Positions 21,137 to 32,830 of a stretch of DNA of 64,000 nucleotides are shown in pieces (position 1 is the stretch's first letter; every line of letters begins with the position of its first letter). This DNA comes from Leucogyrophana mollusca (taxonomy: Eukaryota; Basidiomycota; Agaricomycetes; Boletales), in contig MU266331.1 of assembly GCA_021014945.1 (NCBI GenBank), positions 231,620 to 295,619 of the forward strand. The letters are read 5' to 3'. The notes beneath the pieces are model-generated. The model was not told the DNA's origin. It did not search any database and saw only the letters and a list, made by a program, of their open reading frames with translations. Both the position numbers and the translations under genes were made by a program.

Positions 21137-24100
21137 CTAGAACTGGACCTCTTTCACGATTTCGAGCATCCTTCCCAAGGCAATTAGCCCGAAACTCTGA
21201 GCTCCGAACCATGTAGGATCTTCCGCCAGACTTTCTTCAGCCACGTACCATGCCGCCCAAGCACGCCTGAACGTCTCTTTCATGATCCCAGATTCGTCCC
21301 CATAATCTTCCTCAACATAATAACCGTCTTCGTCTTCGTAATAGTCATCGTCATCAGGAGCATCGTAGTCCGTTGCACGCAGAGCGTCCCTCACACCTCT
21401 CACCAATTCATGGGTCTGATCGAATAGATCATGTTAGACAATCAGATAGCCGTCAAGGTCAAACCTTACCTGAAGATTCATGGCAGTGACAGCTTCTCTC
21501 CTTCTGCGATGGTCAGACCAGTTTGCCATAATGGTCCCGCTCAATAGTTCCGCCTCTGAAACGTAGATATCTTTGTTTTTGAAGATAGTGTGTGCCTTCG
21601 CAATGGTGAGAAGCTGATCTGAGTAGGCCTCAAGCAAGTATTCCATCTCCTCGAGGAGCTCGTCGGCAGGGGTGTCTAGTGCAGGGAGCCCGAGTCGGTG
21701 GAGTCCAAGGCATTTCAACGCTCGCGCAATGACTTCTCCATCGGAAGGAGAGTAACCGGCGTTGAATGGCTGCGGAAACCACTCTTTGACTGGAACGCGG
21801 CGATACAGTTCTCCGAGCAATTTCTTGCTGTTATAGTACTGGTCGCTCTCCAGGTGTGCTCCCTCGCGTGCAAGAAAGTCGGGCTTCGCTCGATTAGTGA
21901 ATCGCGGGAGGTCTGCGAATTTGACTGGGGTGCCTGTCTTCGGAAAGTCGACTGCATGCGAGGCACATTCCGCTAACTTGAGACACGCCTCAGATGCGGG
22001 ACCGTCGATATCTGCATGCCTCAAGTGCGCAATGGCGATAAGGCCAACAAGGTCGGACTCGATCTGACGTGAGTGTTCCTACGTCAACGTTTTGACTGAT
22101 TTTGGATCGACAGGAAGTGACTAACGTAGTCAAATATGAAATCAATTACATCGGAAATTCCACACGCGTGTGATGTCTTCTTGATCGGAAGGGGGGTATA
22201 TGCTCCAGGGGTTACCGCTTTCTTCGGGTGGAGCGCGGGCTGTACATCACTGTTATCTTAGGGAGCGACGGAGACTGGAACCGGACTCACATCAATAATG
22301 ATGTTGAAGTCATCACCGTCCATGTCCCCGCCACCTAAACATGATGAAAGTGGTCGATCACCTCTGCATGGATCGAATAATTAGACCTGATAGAAGGGTA
22401 GGGTAAAAAAGGGGGGCATACTCGCAAGAAAAGACGACGACATTGGTTAGATGGCTGAGCTGTGGACGACGAACGGCAGTAACGATCTGTACATCGCCAG
22501 GGTGAATTTGCGGGCTTCGCGTGATGGCGACACGCCCAGTGATCTCTCGATAGAGCCCAGTTCGTTCATCGCGAGCGGTAGCGTAGATTTCCCCCTCTCT
22601 AAGGCAGGCCCATTCATCCGATACCCCTATCAACGTAAACGAATTCGGCACTGCGATGTGCGCACGATATTTGAGTTCACGAAGTGCATGCGTCGAAGCG
22701 CAGTGGAGGGAACTCGTTATAAGCTCGTTCCGGAGCCCAACTGAATCCAGCGCTGAGTTGCCTACTTTAAGATGGAGTATCTTTTCGAGGTTGCTGAAAA
22801 GTGAAGGCAAGCGGAACGAGGAGCCGAGCCCATGTTGCTGAAACATGTTTGAGGCATTAATAAATGAAGAATGAACGGCTTGGGCCTCGTGGATTGCATC
22901 GTCCTGTAGACTGATAATATGATCACTGCTCGCCCCGAGATGTTCCAAAAGGACGATCAAAGGACGATTGAGGAACATGGCCTTCGGCCGAGCTGAGGTT
23001 GACTGGACGTCAAAAGCGAGGTCCGTTGAGTCGAACTTGGTCTGAGAGGGTCGAAAGCAGGCCAATTTCCCTCGGAGAGTGTTGTCCACTACTACGACGC
23101 CTTTGCAACCACCAAGTCGAAACTGAAAAGCTGATGGTACGGCTTTAGAACCAGCTGCCCTCCTGCGTTTCCTGATGGCATCCCAGATGTCCTTCGCCAA
23201 CTCTGGAGAAATGGTGCCACACCCATCCGTCATGACCACTCCCTTGGCTGACTTCCTATCATCGATCAGGGAGATTTCGTCGGGTTTAAGTCTAACTGTG
23301 GGATCAGTAGTGGAGAATAACTGGGACCATCTCGCAGCAAGGCGGGCAGGTTGATAAGAAAGGGGAGTAAAATCGCCCTGCCAAGCACTTGTAAGATCGC
23401 ACACCTAATAAAAAAAAAGCAAGTGCTTCACCAATTTTTTCCTGATTTCGCTCGCATTCACGGATTCACCGCTTGCCCCGGAAAACGGGGTAACGAACCA
23501 TACTGAGTGCTCCCGCAGGCCGCTCATGGAGTAACCAAGTAGATCATAAGACCGGCCAGCCAGTCGACAGCCATTGGAGAGGATTGGGCGATAGCGCGAC
23601 TTCAAGAGCTCGGATATAGATGAATCATAGTCACGTCTCAGCTGCGAGCCGTTCTCGTCCTGGAAGGAGACCCGCAAAAAGCACTCGTGGTTACCAAAGC
23701 GGCGAAGGACGTTGTTTGATTGATCTGGAAGAGGCCCTTCTAATACGCGTGCGGTAGGTGTCAATATGAGATGATATGACAAGAATACGCCATCAGTTAT
23801 CTCAAGTGACGGTTCCAAGAGGCCACGAGACCTATGCTGCTCCGCATAAAACACCTGGATTGCAGTCTTGAGCTGATCGGCCAGCGATGCGATTGCGGGT
23901 ACGGGTGCTACGGGCTTTCCTCGCCTATTGCGGCGAATCCTTTTACGACCGGTGGCCGTGTCCTGGATGATGGTCGAGAATCTCCGGAAAATTTGAGCGG
24001 CAAACTGACCATGATCTGATTCGAGGGCGATGATGGCGGCTTTGATGGATAAAATTTCAGAGGGAGTGAGCACAGTGTTAGTGACGGCTTTCTCCACTTC

Positions 24101-25090
24101 AAATGCCAGCCCAAATCCCAGTGTGGACATGAATTGATCCAGTTTCGCCATAATCTCAGGGGAATAGTCAGCATTGTGCACAGGGATGGAGCTCCTGGTC
24201 GATTTATGGAGGCCGAGCCTTTTGCAACGGTCAACAAACGCGTCAAGGTCTGCTTGGCTTCTGAAAGTAAGAGAAAGAGAGTGGCAACCCGGTGGCATGG
24301 AGAGATTTCTTCCCAGTCCGGGTAGACGCTCGGCCGTCGTGCGGCTGTCAAGAAGAATTGTGAGGGAATTTGTTGTGATGATGGAGAAAACAGGTGGAGC
24401 CTTGGCCCGAACAAAGAGTCTGTACATGGCGTCGGAGTCCCTTGTAGAGAGAAGATCAATGAGCTTCGAAGGGGTATATGACGCGGATATCATTGGTGGC
24501 TCCCCTAAGTCGCGGATGTCGCCAAACAACCCCTGGAAAAGGGAGGTCAAATTGTCCATGGGCCTGCTGGTATCGTTGGTGCCAGTGCGTGCTGACTGGA
24601 GCGAGAAACGAACTTGTCGGGTGTCCAGGTCACATGCGATCTGTGCATTCCCCTGAACCTGCACTTCCGACGAGAAAGAGCCATCTCTACGAAAGCGCCC
24701 AAACGCGTAGCTGAGCAATTCAATGGGTTGCGATTCCTCAGCCAACCTCTTCTTTTTCCGTTCCAGAATCAACGGATCTTGCCACCTCGTTGTATTCAAA
24801 ATCCTGACGATGGATTCATCCACGGGCCTGTTGCTGAGACTGAAACGTATGACACGTCCTTTCACAGATATCCCCGAATAACCGTAAGATCGAAGGAATG
24901 CGTCGCCAGCTTCCCTGGTGGGTAGTGTCAGTTTTCCTATGCCCCGCGACTTGCCATTTCTCGTGAAAAGCTGCACTTGAAAGTTAAGCGGGTCGACAGG
25001 GAATGGTGGCTTGTGGAGGATGGATGCGAGCGCCACTGTAATGTCCAATTCACTCGCAGGATACGCTATGTTGTTCATGAATAGATCCAT
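21137..25090 (-). CDS. RNA-dependent RNA polymerase (eukaryotic RdRP, RNA silencing)
   Basis: Six exons (25090-23432, 23377-22422, 22363-22291, 22239-22126, 22063-21470, 21415-21137) join in phase to 1224 codons plus stop, a normal length. The signature of cellular RdRPs is clear near residue 885: GGGDMDGDDFNIIID, the D-x-DGD catalytic loop. Upstream are VMTDGCGTISPELAKDIW and FQFRLGGCKGVVVVD, both typical, and downstream DYIESDLVGLIAIAHLRHAD. By family it copies aberrant single-stranded RNA into double-stranded RNA for Dicer, or acts in quelling as QDE-1 does. The start at 25090 follows the family N-terminus NNIAYPASELDITVALA. The C-terminus has a very acidic D/E/Y tract (~1150-1170). No Dicer or Argonaute gene lies in the window. 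Confidence 0.95.
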
Positions 25091-25424
25091 CGTGGCTGGG
25101 TACACGCCTCAGCATTTGTTCAATGAACGCCACGGGCACGTACCTGGTTTGGCTGCGGGGGCGATGGAGTTCAAGGTCGGATCTAGTTCACCATTAAATA
25201 GGCGAACTGCCTGTTTGGCGCCAAGAAGCACATTCCAATCCAGTTCAAAAAGCAGGTATGCATTAAAAATGACGCCCACAACGCCAAATGTCACTTACGC
25301 CACAGATATAGCAATTCTAAATGGCTCAACGGGGTCTCAAGACCACCTAACAGAGACATCACAGCCTTGGATAAGATCTCGTGGTTGTATATACATGGTG
25401 AAAGAGGACGCACATCCGATGGTT
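25091..25424. other. Intergenic region between MFAP1 and RdRP
   Basis: 334 bases between two genes on the minus strand, expected to hold the MFAP1 terminator and the RdRP promoter. No further feature was seen. Confidence 0.5.
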
Positions 25425-27278
25425 CTAATCTAGACGCCGGCGCTTATCTCTGTAAAAACCACGCTCTGGAGAGCCGGTCCGTGTTCTGCGTTTGTCCTCT
25501 TGCGGTCTATCTTCGTTTTGTCTGGAATTATCTCGCCACCCGTCTCGGCGAGGTGATCGAGAGGGTCTTGCACCGTTTCGAGGTCTATATGAATCGCCAT
25601 CCGTCTCCTTTGAACGGTCATCCCTGCGATAGTTCGGGCGCATATCGCTGTCCCGTTTCGTTGGGCGACGATCCTGTCCTTGCTCATCCCCACGGTCTCT
25701 CCAGGTTCTGCCATCACCCCACCCTCGAGGCGCGGTCGAAGCCGCATTAGCGCCTGATGCGAATGGGGCCCTATTACCAGGATCACTGGTATTTTGAGGG
25801 CAATCTGATAGGACTACATCAGAAAAGAGAGTTCGAAGAATCAGTTGGACGGACTTGCCTTTCTTCAAATGGGGGCCACCACACAAGAAGCAACCGCCTC
25901 CCTCCGTTGATCGGCCACCTGCCTTAACAGAGCCGGCGCCTCCAAACCCACCATTCCCTGCAGTAGTATCTTGATCGAGCAAATGGGTGTATTTAGTCCG
26001 GCTGCGCTTTCCAAAGTCCTTTACCTGCATTACTTTAGGAAGAAGAGACACGTCCATGGTGGACTCCGTGGCTTCTGTGAAATCGTGCCTTCTCAGGATC
26101 TCCTCATCCTGTGGGTGCGATCAGAAATCGCGGTTGGGCTGTGGAAGACACCGCTGACCTGGTGGAAGGCACCCTTGTGCCAGTACTTCTGCAGGAACTT
26201 CTGTTGACCTTTGGGCTTCTCTTCTCTCAACTTATTCGCTCTTTCCGTGTCCTCTTTCATTCGCTGTTCTTCGGGCAGGGCTCTTCGCCGTTCCACTTCC
26301 TCCCGTTCACGCTCTAGTCGCAGTTCCTCCTCTTTCTCCTTCTTGATTCTTCCTAGTTCCCGCAGGCGCCAAGCTTCGAACTCGGCGTCAGGATCCAAAC
26401 CATCAGTGTCGTCAACATCAGGAACCATCTCGTCCTTTTCCTCTGTGAATCCAATGAGCGAGAAAAACTGCGGAGCAGGGGTGCGACGTACTCTCGGCAA
26501 GCTCTCTTCTAATGCTTTCGGCAACAAGGTCGTGACTCTGTTTCCGGCGTTCGTCAGCTGCCAGCTCCTTTTGCTTCTGCAGCTCTTCTTCGTCTTGAAC
26601 CAGAGCATCTCTTTCTGCGATCGTCACTCGGCCGCGCCTACAAATTCAAAGAATTAGCACGAGTCATAGATTAAGGGGTCAATAGTACTGAGCATACTTG
26701 GGAACAAAGACAGGCCTAAATTGTAACTTAGGTTTTTCTTCCTCCTCAGACTCAGATCCAGATTCACCGGACTGGAAGGCTAGTTAGAGTCAAGATCTTG
26801 CACATGTGGGGTACATACAGTCGTCTCTTCCGCGCTGTGGTCCTTCTGATCTTCGTCCTCCTCATCTTCGTCTTCTTCCTCTGTGATAACTTAGCATACA
26901 CGATGATGGAGAAGGAACCACTGTCTGTGACTGACCCTCTTCGAGTGCTGTCCGCCCCGACTCTTCTCGGCCCGCAACGATGACTTTTCCGTCTTTTGAT
27001 ATGTTTACATCTTTCAGAGAGACATTCATGGCCTTCAAAGACCTCCCTGGCTCCGTTTTGACGACTACGCGTTCCCCTTCGTCTTCCTCGTCGACAATGT
27101 CTTGGTCTCCGCCAATGAGCACATCTCCATCCTCCTCGAGCACGGGTGTCTCTTCTTCATCGGAATCGGAGTCAAGGTCTTCAGCGCCCTTGGGTGCCTT
27201 TCCTTTCCAGTACCGTCCGCTGGGGCGAGCAGGACGAGCAGCATGTTTGCGAACCTGGGTCGCAAGTACAGTGGACAT
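25425..27278 (-). CDS. MFAP1: Spliceosomal protein MFAP1 with C-terminal zinc knuckle and Arg-rich tail
   Basis: Seven exons (27278-26936, 26880-26819, 26771-26698, 26637-26492, 26442-26159, 26108-25859, 25804-25425) join in phase to 512 codons plus stop. MFAP1 features: an N-terminal [11 protein letters not shown], acidic tracts, [19 protein letters not shown], long charged helices ([20 protein letters not shown]), the core [19 protein letters not shown], and [20 protein letters not shown] near the end. After these comes [13 protein letters not shown], a CxxCxxxHxxxxC knuckle, then ~110 residues rich in Arg, Asp and Ser. MFAP1 belongs to the activated B-complex spliceosome (Prp38 partner). 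The last intron (25858-25805) has a GC donor, is 54 bases, contains no stop in frame, and splits the knuckle. Confidence 0.93.
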
Positions 27279-27515
27279 GGTGAAGGACGTTACCTAGCGA
27301 GGTTCGAGGAACAAGCACGGACAAATAAGGCAAGTAAGAGAGTGTTTTAGTCAAGACGCAACGGGTGTCGGTCAAGCTCAACTTGAAAGGCACTTCCATC
27401 GACGAAAGAATAATATTTCAGGACACAGTACATCAAGTACATCAACCATATAGTGAACGGTGTGTCCCGAGTGTGTAGTAATAACAGTGAAACTCCAGTC
27501 CATGGATTGCAGCAA

Positions 27516-30500
27516 TCAGAACATTTTCACCATCAATAGGTATCGCAAACGTATTTGCGACGGGTCGTATACAATATACTGAGGGTAAAAAATCAGTAAG
27601 GTTTGAGGAGACACAGAATAGTCCCAAACCTCGTTGTACTGCAGGTATGCCCCTGGAGTGGACACACGTCCGACCGGACCTTTGGGCATGTAACAGCCTT
27701 CCAGCTCGCTGTTTTCTAACACCATCCCCGCGTCTTGCCAGTTGGTAGGCTGGGTCTGGCCGATACCTTTTGTTGCCCTGTGATGCATCCGAATCAGCGA
27801 GCTGTTCGGAACCCTATGGGGCGGGCTCACAGCTTCTTGTTAGCCTTGCATTGACGATCCGCATCATAATTCGCGTCGGTCTGTTCAAAATAGGGCTTCG
27901 CGGCCACTTCGCATAGCAATAGCACACCGATGTTGTCGCTCAGGCTATTTGCAATACTTTAGTGAATGCGCAGGAAGGATAAGCCTGGGGAACTGACTGT
28001 GCGTAGCAGTAGTTGGCGGACTGAAGGGGTTGGGGAGTTAATTTAATTAAGTGCTATTCGCTGCATGCGTAAGGATCTTACTTTGGACATCATCTATGTA
28101 GATGATATTCTGAGCACACTGACAATAAGAAAAGTATGGCCACTTACATCCGCAAAATAGACCCCCTTCCCAAACATGTAGCCTTCATAAAACCCTTAGA
28201 TCTTACGCTATTACACCCACATTTGAGCACGTACCAGTGACAGGTGCTAAAATCACTTAGATGAGTTAGCGTACTTGGAGGAAGAGGGAGACACCATACC
28301 TTCCGGAGGGGCAATCCGCAGCCCTTGCTTAAGGATCCCTGGATGATTGATGTTTGTTGGTTTCTATAGACCGTATCCCCTTGAACCCAACATACCAGCA
28401 AAGTTAGTGGTCCGAGAGCCATGCCACAGGAGCATCCTGTCTCCGGGGGCAAGTTTGTTGTATCCCGCTTGGGTCCAAGCTTTGGTTTCCATTTCCCTGT
28501 GTTCAAGTCGAATTAGTCTATGACGCCTTGCTTAATTACAAGTCAAATGCACACCTTTCGACACGGAAGGCATGGAGTATGGTCGGCTGAATATGCGAGT
28601 GCGTAGCTCCGTGCGTGTCGGCTACGTATCGGGTGAGGGTTTGGAACTCTCTGCTAGCAGTTGCGACCGGCTCCATGCGAGAAAGTCCCAGAGAGTTAAA
28701 GTGGACGTCAAGAGGGTTCAGCGGGTTTCCTTCCTCATCTGTGTGAACCTGGGTGGTGATCAATTTGCTTGCGATTTCCTGCAGATAGCTTGCTCGTCAG
28801 ACACCGTTCAATCCTACAACGGAATTCGTACCATATCACCCAGTGCATCCACGAGATCCAGTTCCTTTGGTATTTCGGTAAGAAGCTGAACGCTGGTACA
28901 GAGAGCAATGTTACCTTCTTCAACAAGGTCATGTCATTGATGACGGTCGGCCTAACTCGACCAAAAGCGTGTGGGATGATTCTGCGACACGATTTGTTAG
29001 TAGCATCAAAGGTAGCGCGAATGGTAGTCCTTACGAGTAATATTCGCCGCTAAGCTGCTCGCATGCTTGACGAACGCCACCAAGCGACTTGGCCATATCT
29101 CCGTCCGGTGTTTCTATGACCTCCGCGAGTTTCTATGGGGGGACAGCTTAAATGTTGCGTAGTAACTATCAGAAGTTGCATCGACTACCTTCAGTGCTGC
29201 AAACCCGTTCAGAACCGTGGACTTTGCAAGTTTTCCTGAGATTTTGTTGAGTACCACAATCGCAAAACAAAGCCCTGGAGTTACCGAGAGGAAGCTTGTT
29301 TGCATCGTAGTTCATTGACGACAGATGTGCGTCAATAAGCCTGTACCGCAAGTCAATGCGGGAGGCTTTCTTTCTCACATCCACACTTACTTGGAAGAGA
29401 ATATGAGATTGCAAAAGGTCTGGAAGAAGGTCAGGTTAACGACCGCATCGAAATGACGAGAGCTGCCTTACTTGAAGCTCCGGATGCAACTTTGAATCAG
29501 GAATGACAGCATCTTCCTTTTGGCTACCTTCGACCTCAGGCTTGTCCTCGTCATCAAACGAGCGCTCTGTATGGAATCAGTCTCCAAAGTCGCACTTCGA
29601 CGCGGAAAATTCGGACCTAGCCAGGTGTATTTTCCTGCAAAAAAGCAATCAGAGGTAACAAATGACGGAAGCCGATCATGGCCTACCTTTCCCGGCTGTC
29701 ATACCCTGCCTCTGTTCCCAGTAGACACCAGTTTTGGACTTGAATTGCTTCTTGAATTCGCTCACGGCCACGGGAGCATACCATGGACCCTGAAAAATGT
29801 CAACTATTGGACTCGTCTCTGAGGCTAGCAGCGCACTTTCGTCTGACTCTGACCGTTTTCCCCGACGCGACCCCACCGAGTGTAGAGCATGCAACTCGTA
29901 TTATTTCCAATGGGATGGAGCAGTTGGATCACATAAAACCTGAACGATATCACACGCATTGAGCAGTAGAAAAGGACAAGATTAATTGCAGCATACTTGT
30001 TCTTGTTCGCACCGACTTCAGTCTGGTTGAGCATAGCATCCCAAATACCTTCTGCATCTGCATAAACTTGGTGCGTGTCTAATTATAGACATAATCAGTG
30101 TAGGCTCTTGGAAAAATTCCACCTCGTTGACGTACGGACAAAGCGAGATTCAGGATCCACAGGTGCTGCTCCCCTTTTCACGATAGTAACCTAAAAGCAC
30201 AATGTGAGAGGTATGTATGACTGGCCTTCAAAAGCCTATGCATACCATTTTCTTCGGTTTGTCATCGACTTTGTCGTCTGCAGCGGCGTCGGCATTTTCG
30301 TCGTCGTCACCTGCCGCCTTTGCTTTTTTCGAAGGCCCATCGTCCTCGTCGTCTGAATCTGAACGAGCACGTTTACCCTTGCCTTTGCCCTTCGCAGCAG
30401 ACTTGGGCTTGGAGACGGGTTTCGCAGCTGGCACAGCGACTGCAGCTGCAGCTGACGCTGGCTTGACAGGCACAACTGTCTTCGTACTAGACCTAGTCGC

Positions 30501-30560
30501 CCTTGTAGACGCAGGCTTAGTCGCGTCGGTGGATGCCGCAGCTTTCTTGCGAGGGGGCAT
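27516..30560 (-). CDS. Poly(ADP-ribose) polymerase, PARP2-type (WGR + regulatory + catalytic)
   Basis: Twenty-three exons can be joined, giving about 622 residues. The N-terminus (~105 residues) is a basic Lys/Ala/Ser tail with a KGKGKGKRAR patch, likely nuclear and DNA-binding, and no PARP1-type zinc fingers are present. A WGR domain follows (FYVIQLLHPIG, MLYTRWGRVGENGQ), then the helical regulatory domain (NKLPLGKLAKSTVLNGFAAL) and the catalytic domain with the H-Y-E triad: RMLLWHGSRTTNFAGIL, GYMFGKGVYFAD and AYLQYNEYIVYDPSQIRLRY. The enzyme adds ADP-ribose from NAD+ to proteins at DNA breaks. The 12-base exons 28246-28235 and 28093-28082 flank the exon carrying the catalytic Tyr. The gene is one of the most intron-rich in the window. 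Confidence 0.95.
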
Positions 30561-30634
30561 AATTGAAAGTACCTGGTGCTGTATGAGAAGGGAACGAAGA
30601 GACGTTTAATAGAGTGTCAGGCAGAAAGTGCAGG

Positions 30635-30642
30635 TTTATATA
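30635..30642 (-). promoter_or_regulatory. TATA box of the PARP gene
   Basis: TATATAAA read on the minus strand, about 75 bases upstream of the PARP ATG at 30560. Position and sequence fit a core promoter. Confidence 0.5.
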
Positions 30643-31208
30643 CCCCGCCGCGTCCCCAACGGTTGGATCAGGTGTCCAGCTCGTGTTCAAAAGGCGGTGG
30701 TGCCAAGCGCGTGTAGGCGGCGCCAATTGGTCCAAAGAGGAAAGCCCGCCTCCCGCCTACACCGCCATTTTCCGTCTTTGGTTATATCCCGCCTCTGTTG
30801 CCGACGTCGAGTCAGATCGCGGCACCGCCCAACGTCGCATACTGACTTGCTCATTGATCTCACTTCCTTTTCAATATATAGTGTGGCATAGACGCCCTTC
30901 CCAAGTTGGCTCATTCTCTGATGAAATTAATTTCGCCATGATATGGATGGTCGGGTCGCATTCCGGAAGAATTTCCCAGGAAGTGCACCGCAGGCTACTC
31001 GTTTTGTGCTAGGTTCCTTGACTTGCCTCGTGCTCGCGGGGGAGTGCGTCGCTTGACTCCCTCGAAGATATCACGTTCCAAATCGGGCCACTTTATGTGA
31101 TCACAACGAGGGCCCTCCTTCCCAAACGGGACTGATGTGACAGTGTGAAAGGGCTGTCCCATTAATTTTGTACCCAGTTACCGTGAAGTCACATCCCCCT
31201 CCGTTTCG

Positions 31209-31215
31209 TATAAAG
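31209..31215 (+). promoter_or_regulatory. TATA box of the HMG-box gene
   Basis: TATAAAG, 59 bases before the ATG at 31274, in a stretch otherwise poor in such motifs. Confidence 0.5.
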
Positions 31216-31273
31216 GCGGAACCAAGATGGGCCCCAAGTACACATACGCTCAATCGAACCATCACTGTCTGCA

Positions 31274-32623
31274 ATGGCTATCCCCCAATCGCAGCTAATC
31301 CAGTTCGATATCTCCGAACCGTCTTTGAGTGAGCACATAACCTATTTCTATGGCCTGCCACTGACGAATCGATGTAGCTAGCACTGGATATCATACGTCC
31401 ACGACGTTCGATTTCTTATCTTCGCCCCCGTTTACAGATCCATTGCTCCCCCCAGAGCACCAATGGCCTACCTTTGACTCTGCTCCCTTGTATACACCGT
31501 CTCCCCCCGACTCAACCACCTCTTCATGTCACTCTTCCCCATCACCTTCCGCCGATGGCGTTCTCAGCGCTGAGGCAGAGCAATTTTTTCCATCAAGTGC
31601 CATGCTTGCCTCAATTCCAATCCCCTTCTCCCGGACTTCTTCGCGGAATCGTTCTCCCAACCATGTTCCGCGGCCGCGTAACGCGTTCATGCTGTTTCGT
31701 TCCGCTTTCGCCGCCGCTCAAAAGATCACCACCAATATAGAGCACGACAGCAGGCACATCACCCGCATCATAGCTCACTGCTGGAACCGTCTCTCCGAAT
31801 CCGAGAAGCAGGTTTGGCGTGACAAGGCCGCCGCCGAAAAGGCTCTACATGCCCTTCGTTATCCGAACTACCGCTTCACGCCCATTGGACGCGCGCAGAA
31901 ACCGGTAAAGCGAAATGTCAAGAGAAACGGTGTCGAGGACAAGAAGCGTTGTGAACAGGTCGCAGAGCTATTGCTCGCTGGGAAGCAAGGCCATGACCTG
32001 GAAAATGCTGTGAAACAAATCCGTGTGCCTCCGAGTGGCGCGGAGCAAGCTGACTGGGAACGATATGACAATCGTCCGGTCGCCGACGAAGCGGCAGCTA
32101 CAAGTGCCCAACGCTGGCAACCTCGAAAGGAAGATCCCGAGGACTGCAACATACAGCCCTTCCGAAGCCCCCTCCTCCCGCCAGCCAAGTTGCTTTCGAA
32201 AGCGTCGGTCTCAACCACGCACCAGCATGCCTCGCAATACGAGACAGTGCAAGTGACTCAACCGGTAATGCACTTCCTTGTTGTCATGATCAGCCAAACT
32301 GAGCTCCTTCAAAGTTTCCTATCGTCGATACGACACCCTCTTTCCCTGCATATGCCGAGCACCACTATACACCTTTCGACGCTAGGCAGTCCGTGCTCAC
32401 GTCACAGATGTACCCAATAATGTATCAAGATCACTACGCGTTGAACTCTATCTCCCCGAAAACTTTGACCTTCAGCAACATCCCGTATTCACCCTTTCAA
32501 GACTATGTTGACCGCGATACCAACAGCGTTTCACCTCCCGATTTCTCGGCCTTTTCATGGGACACTCCAGCCTCAACGCCTACTACTCATCAATCTCCGT
32601 CTTCCTTCCCCGGTTTCATCTGA
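31274..32623 (+). CDS. HMG-box transcription factor
   Basis: Three exons (31274-31328, 31378-32264, 32315-32623) give 416 codons plus stop. A single MATA-type HMG box lies near residues 114-183: HVPRPRNAFMLFRSAFAAAQ, then SRHITRIIAHCWNRLSESEK and ALRYPNYRFTP. A basic patch follows (KPVKRNVKRNG). The flanks are Ser/Pro/Thr-rich and the C-terminus is aromatic and Pro-rich (DYVDRDTNSVSPPDF...SSFPGFI). In basidiomycetes such factors bind DNA and control mating, pheromone response or development. Which of these applies here cannot be told from sequence. The box is the single-domain sequence-specific type rather than the tandem HMGB type. Confidence 0.92.
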
Positions 32624-32830
32624 ATTATCAAACATTTTTATTTGTTTCCATCGATTGAGTTATTACATCAATTAAGCCGTTTCCATAGATCTCTCCTAAT
32701 GCCTTGACCGCGTTTCACCTGTAGCCATTTACATCATTCGTAACCTCGTGTCTCATCCATGTATATTTACCCCGTTTCGATGTTTGAGGTGCCATCTCCC
32801 TCGAAAAGATCAATATAAAGCTGTTTACGT

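Larger units (their letters stand above)
30561..31273. other. Divergent intergenic region, PARP / HMG-box gene
   Basis: 713 bases between head-to-head starts, with a TATA box for each side (see separate entries). No gene is supported; short open frames on both strands look like chance. Confidence 0.5.
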
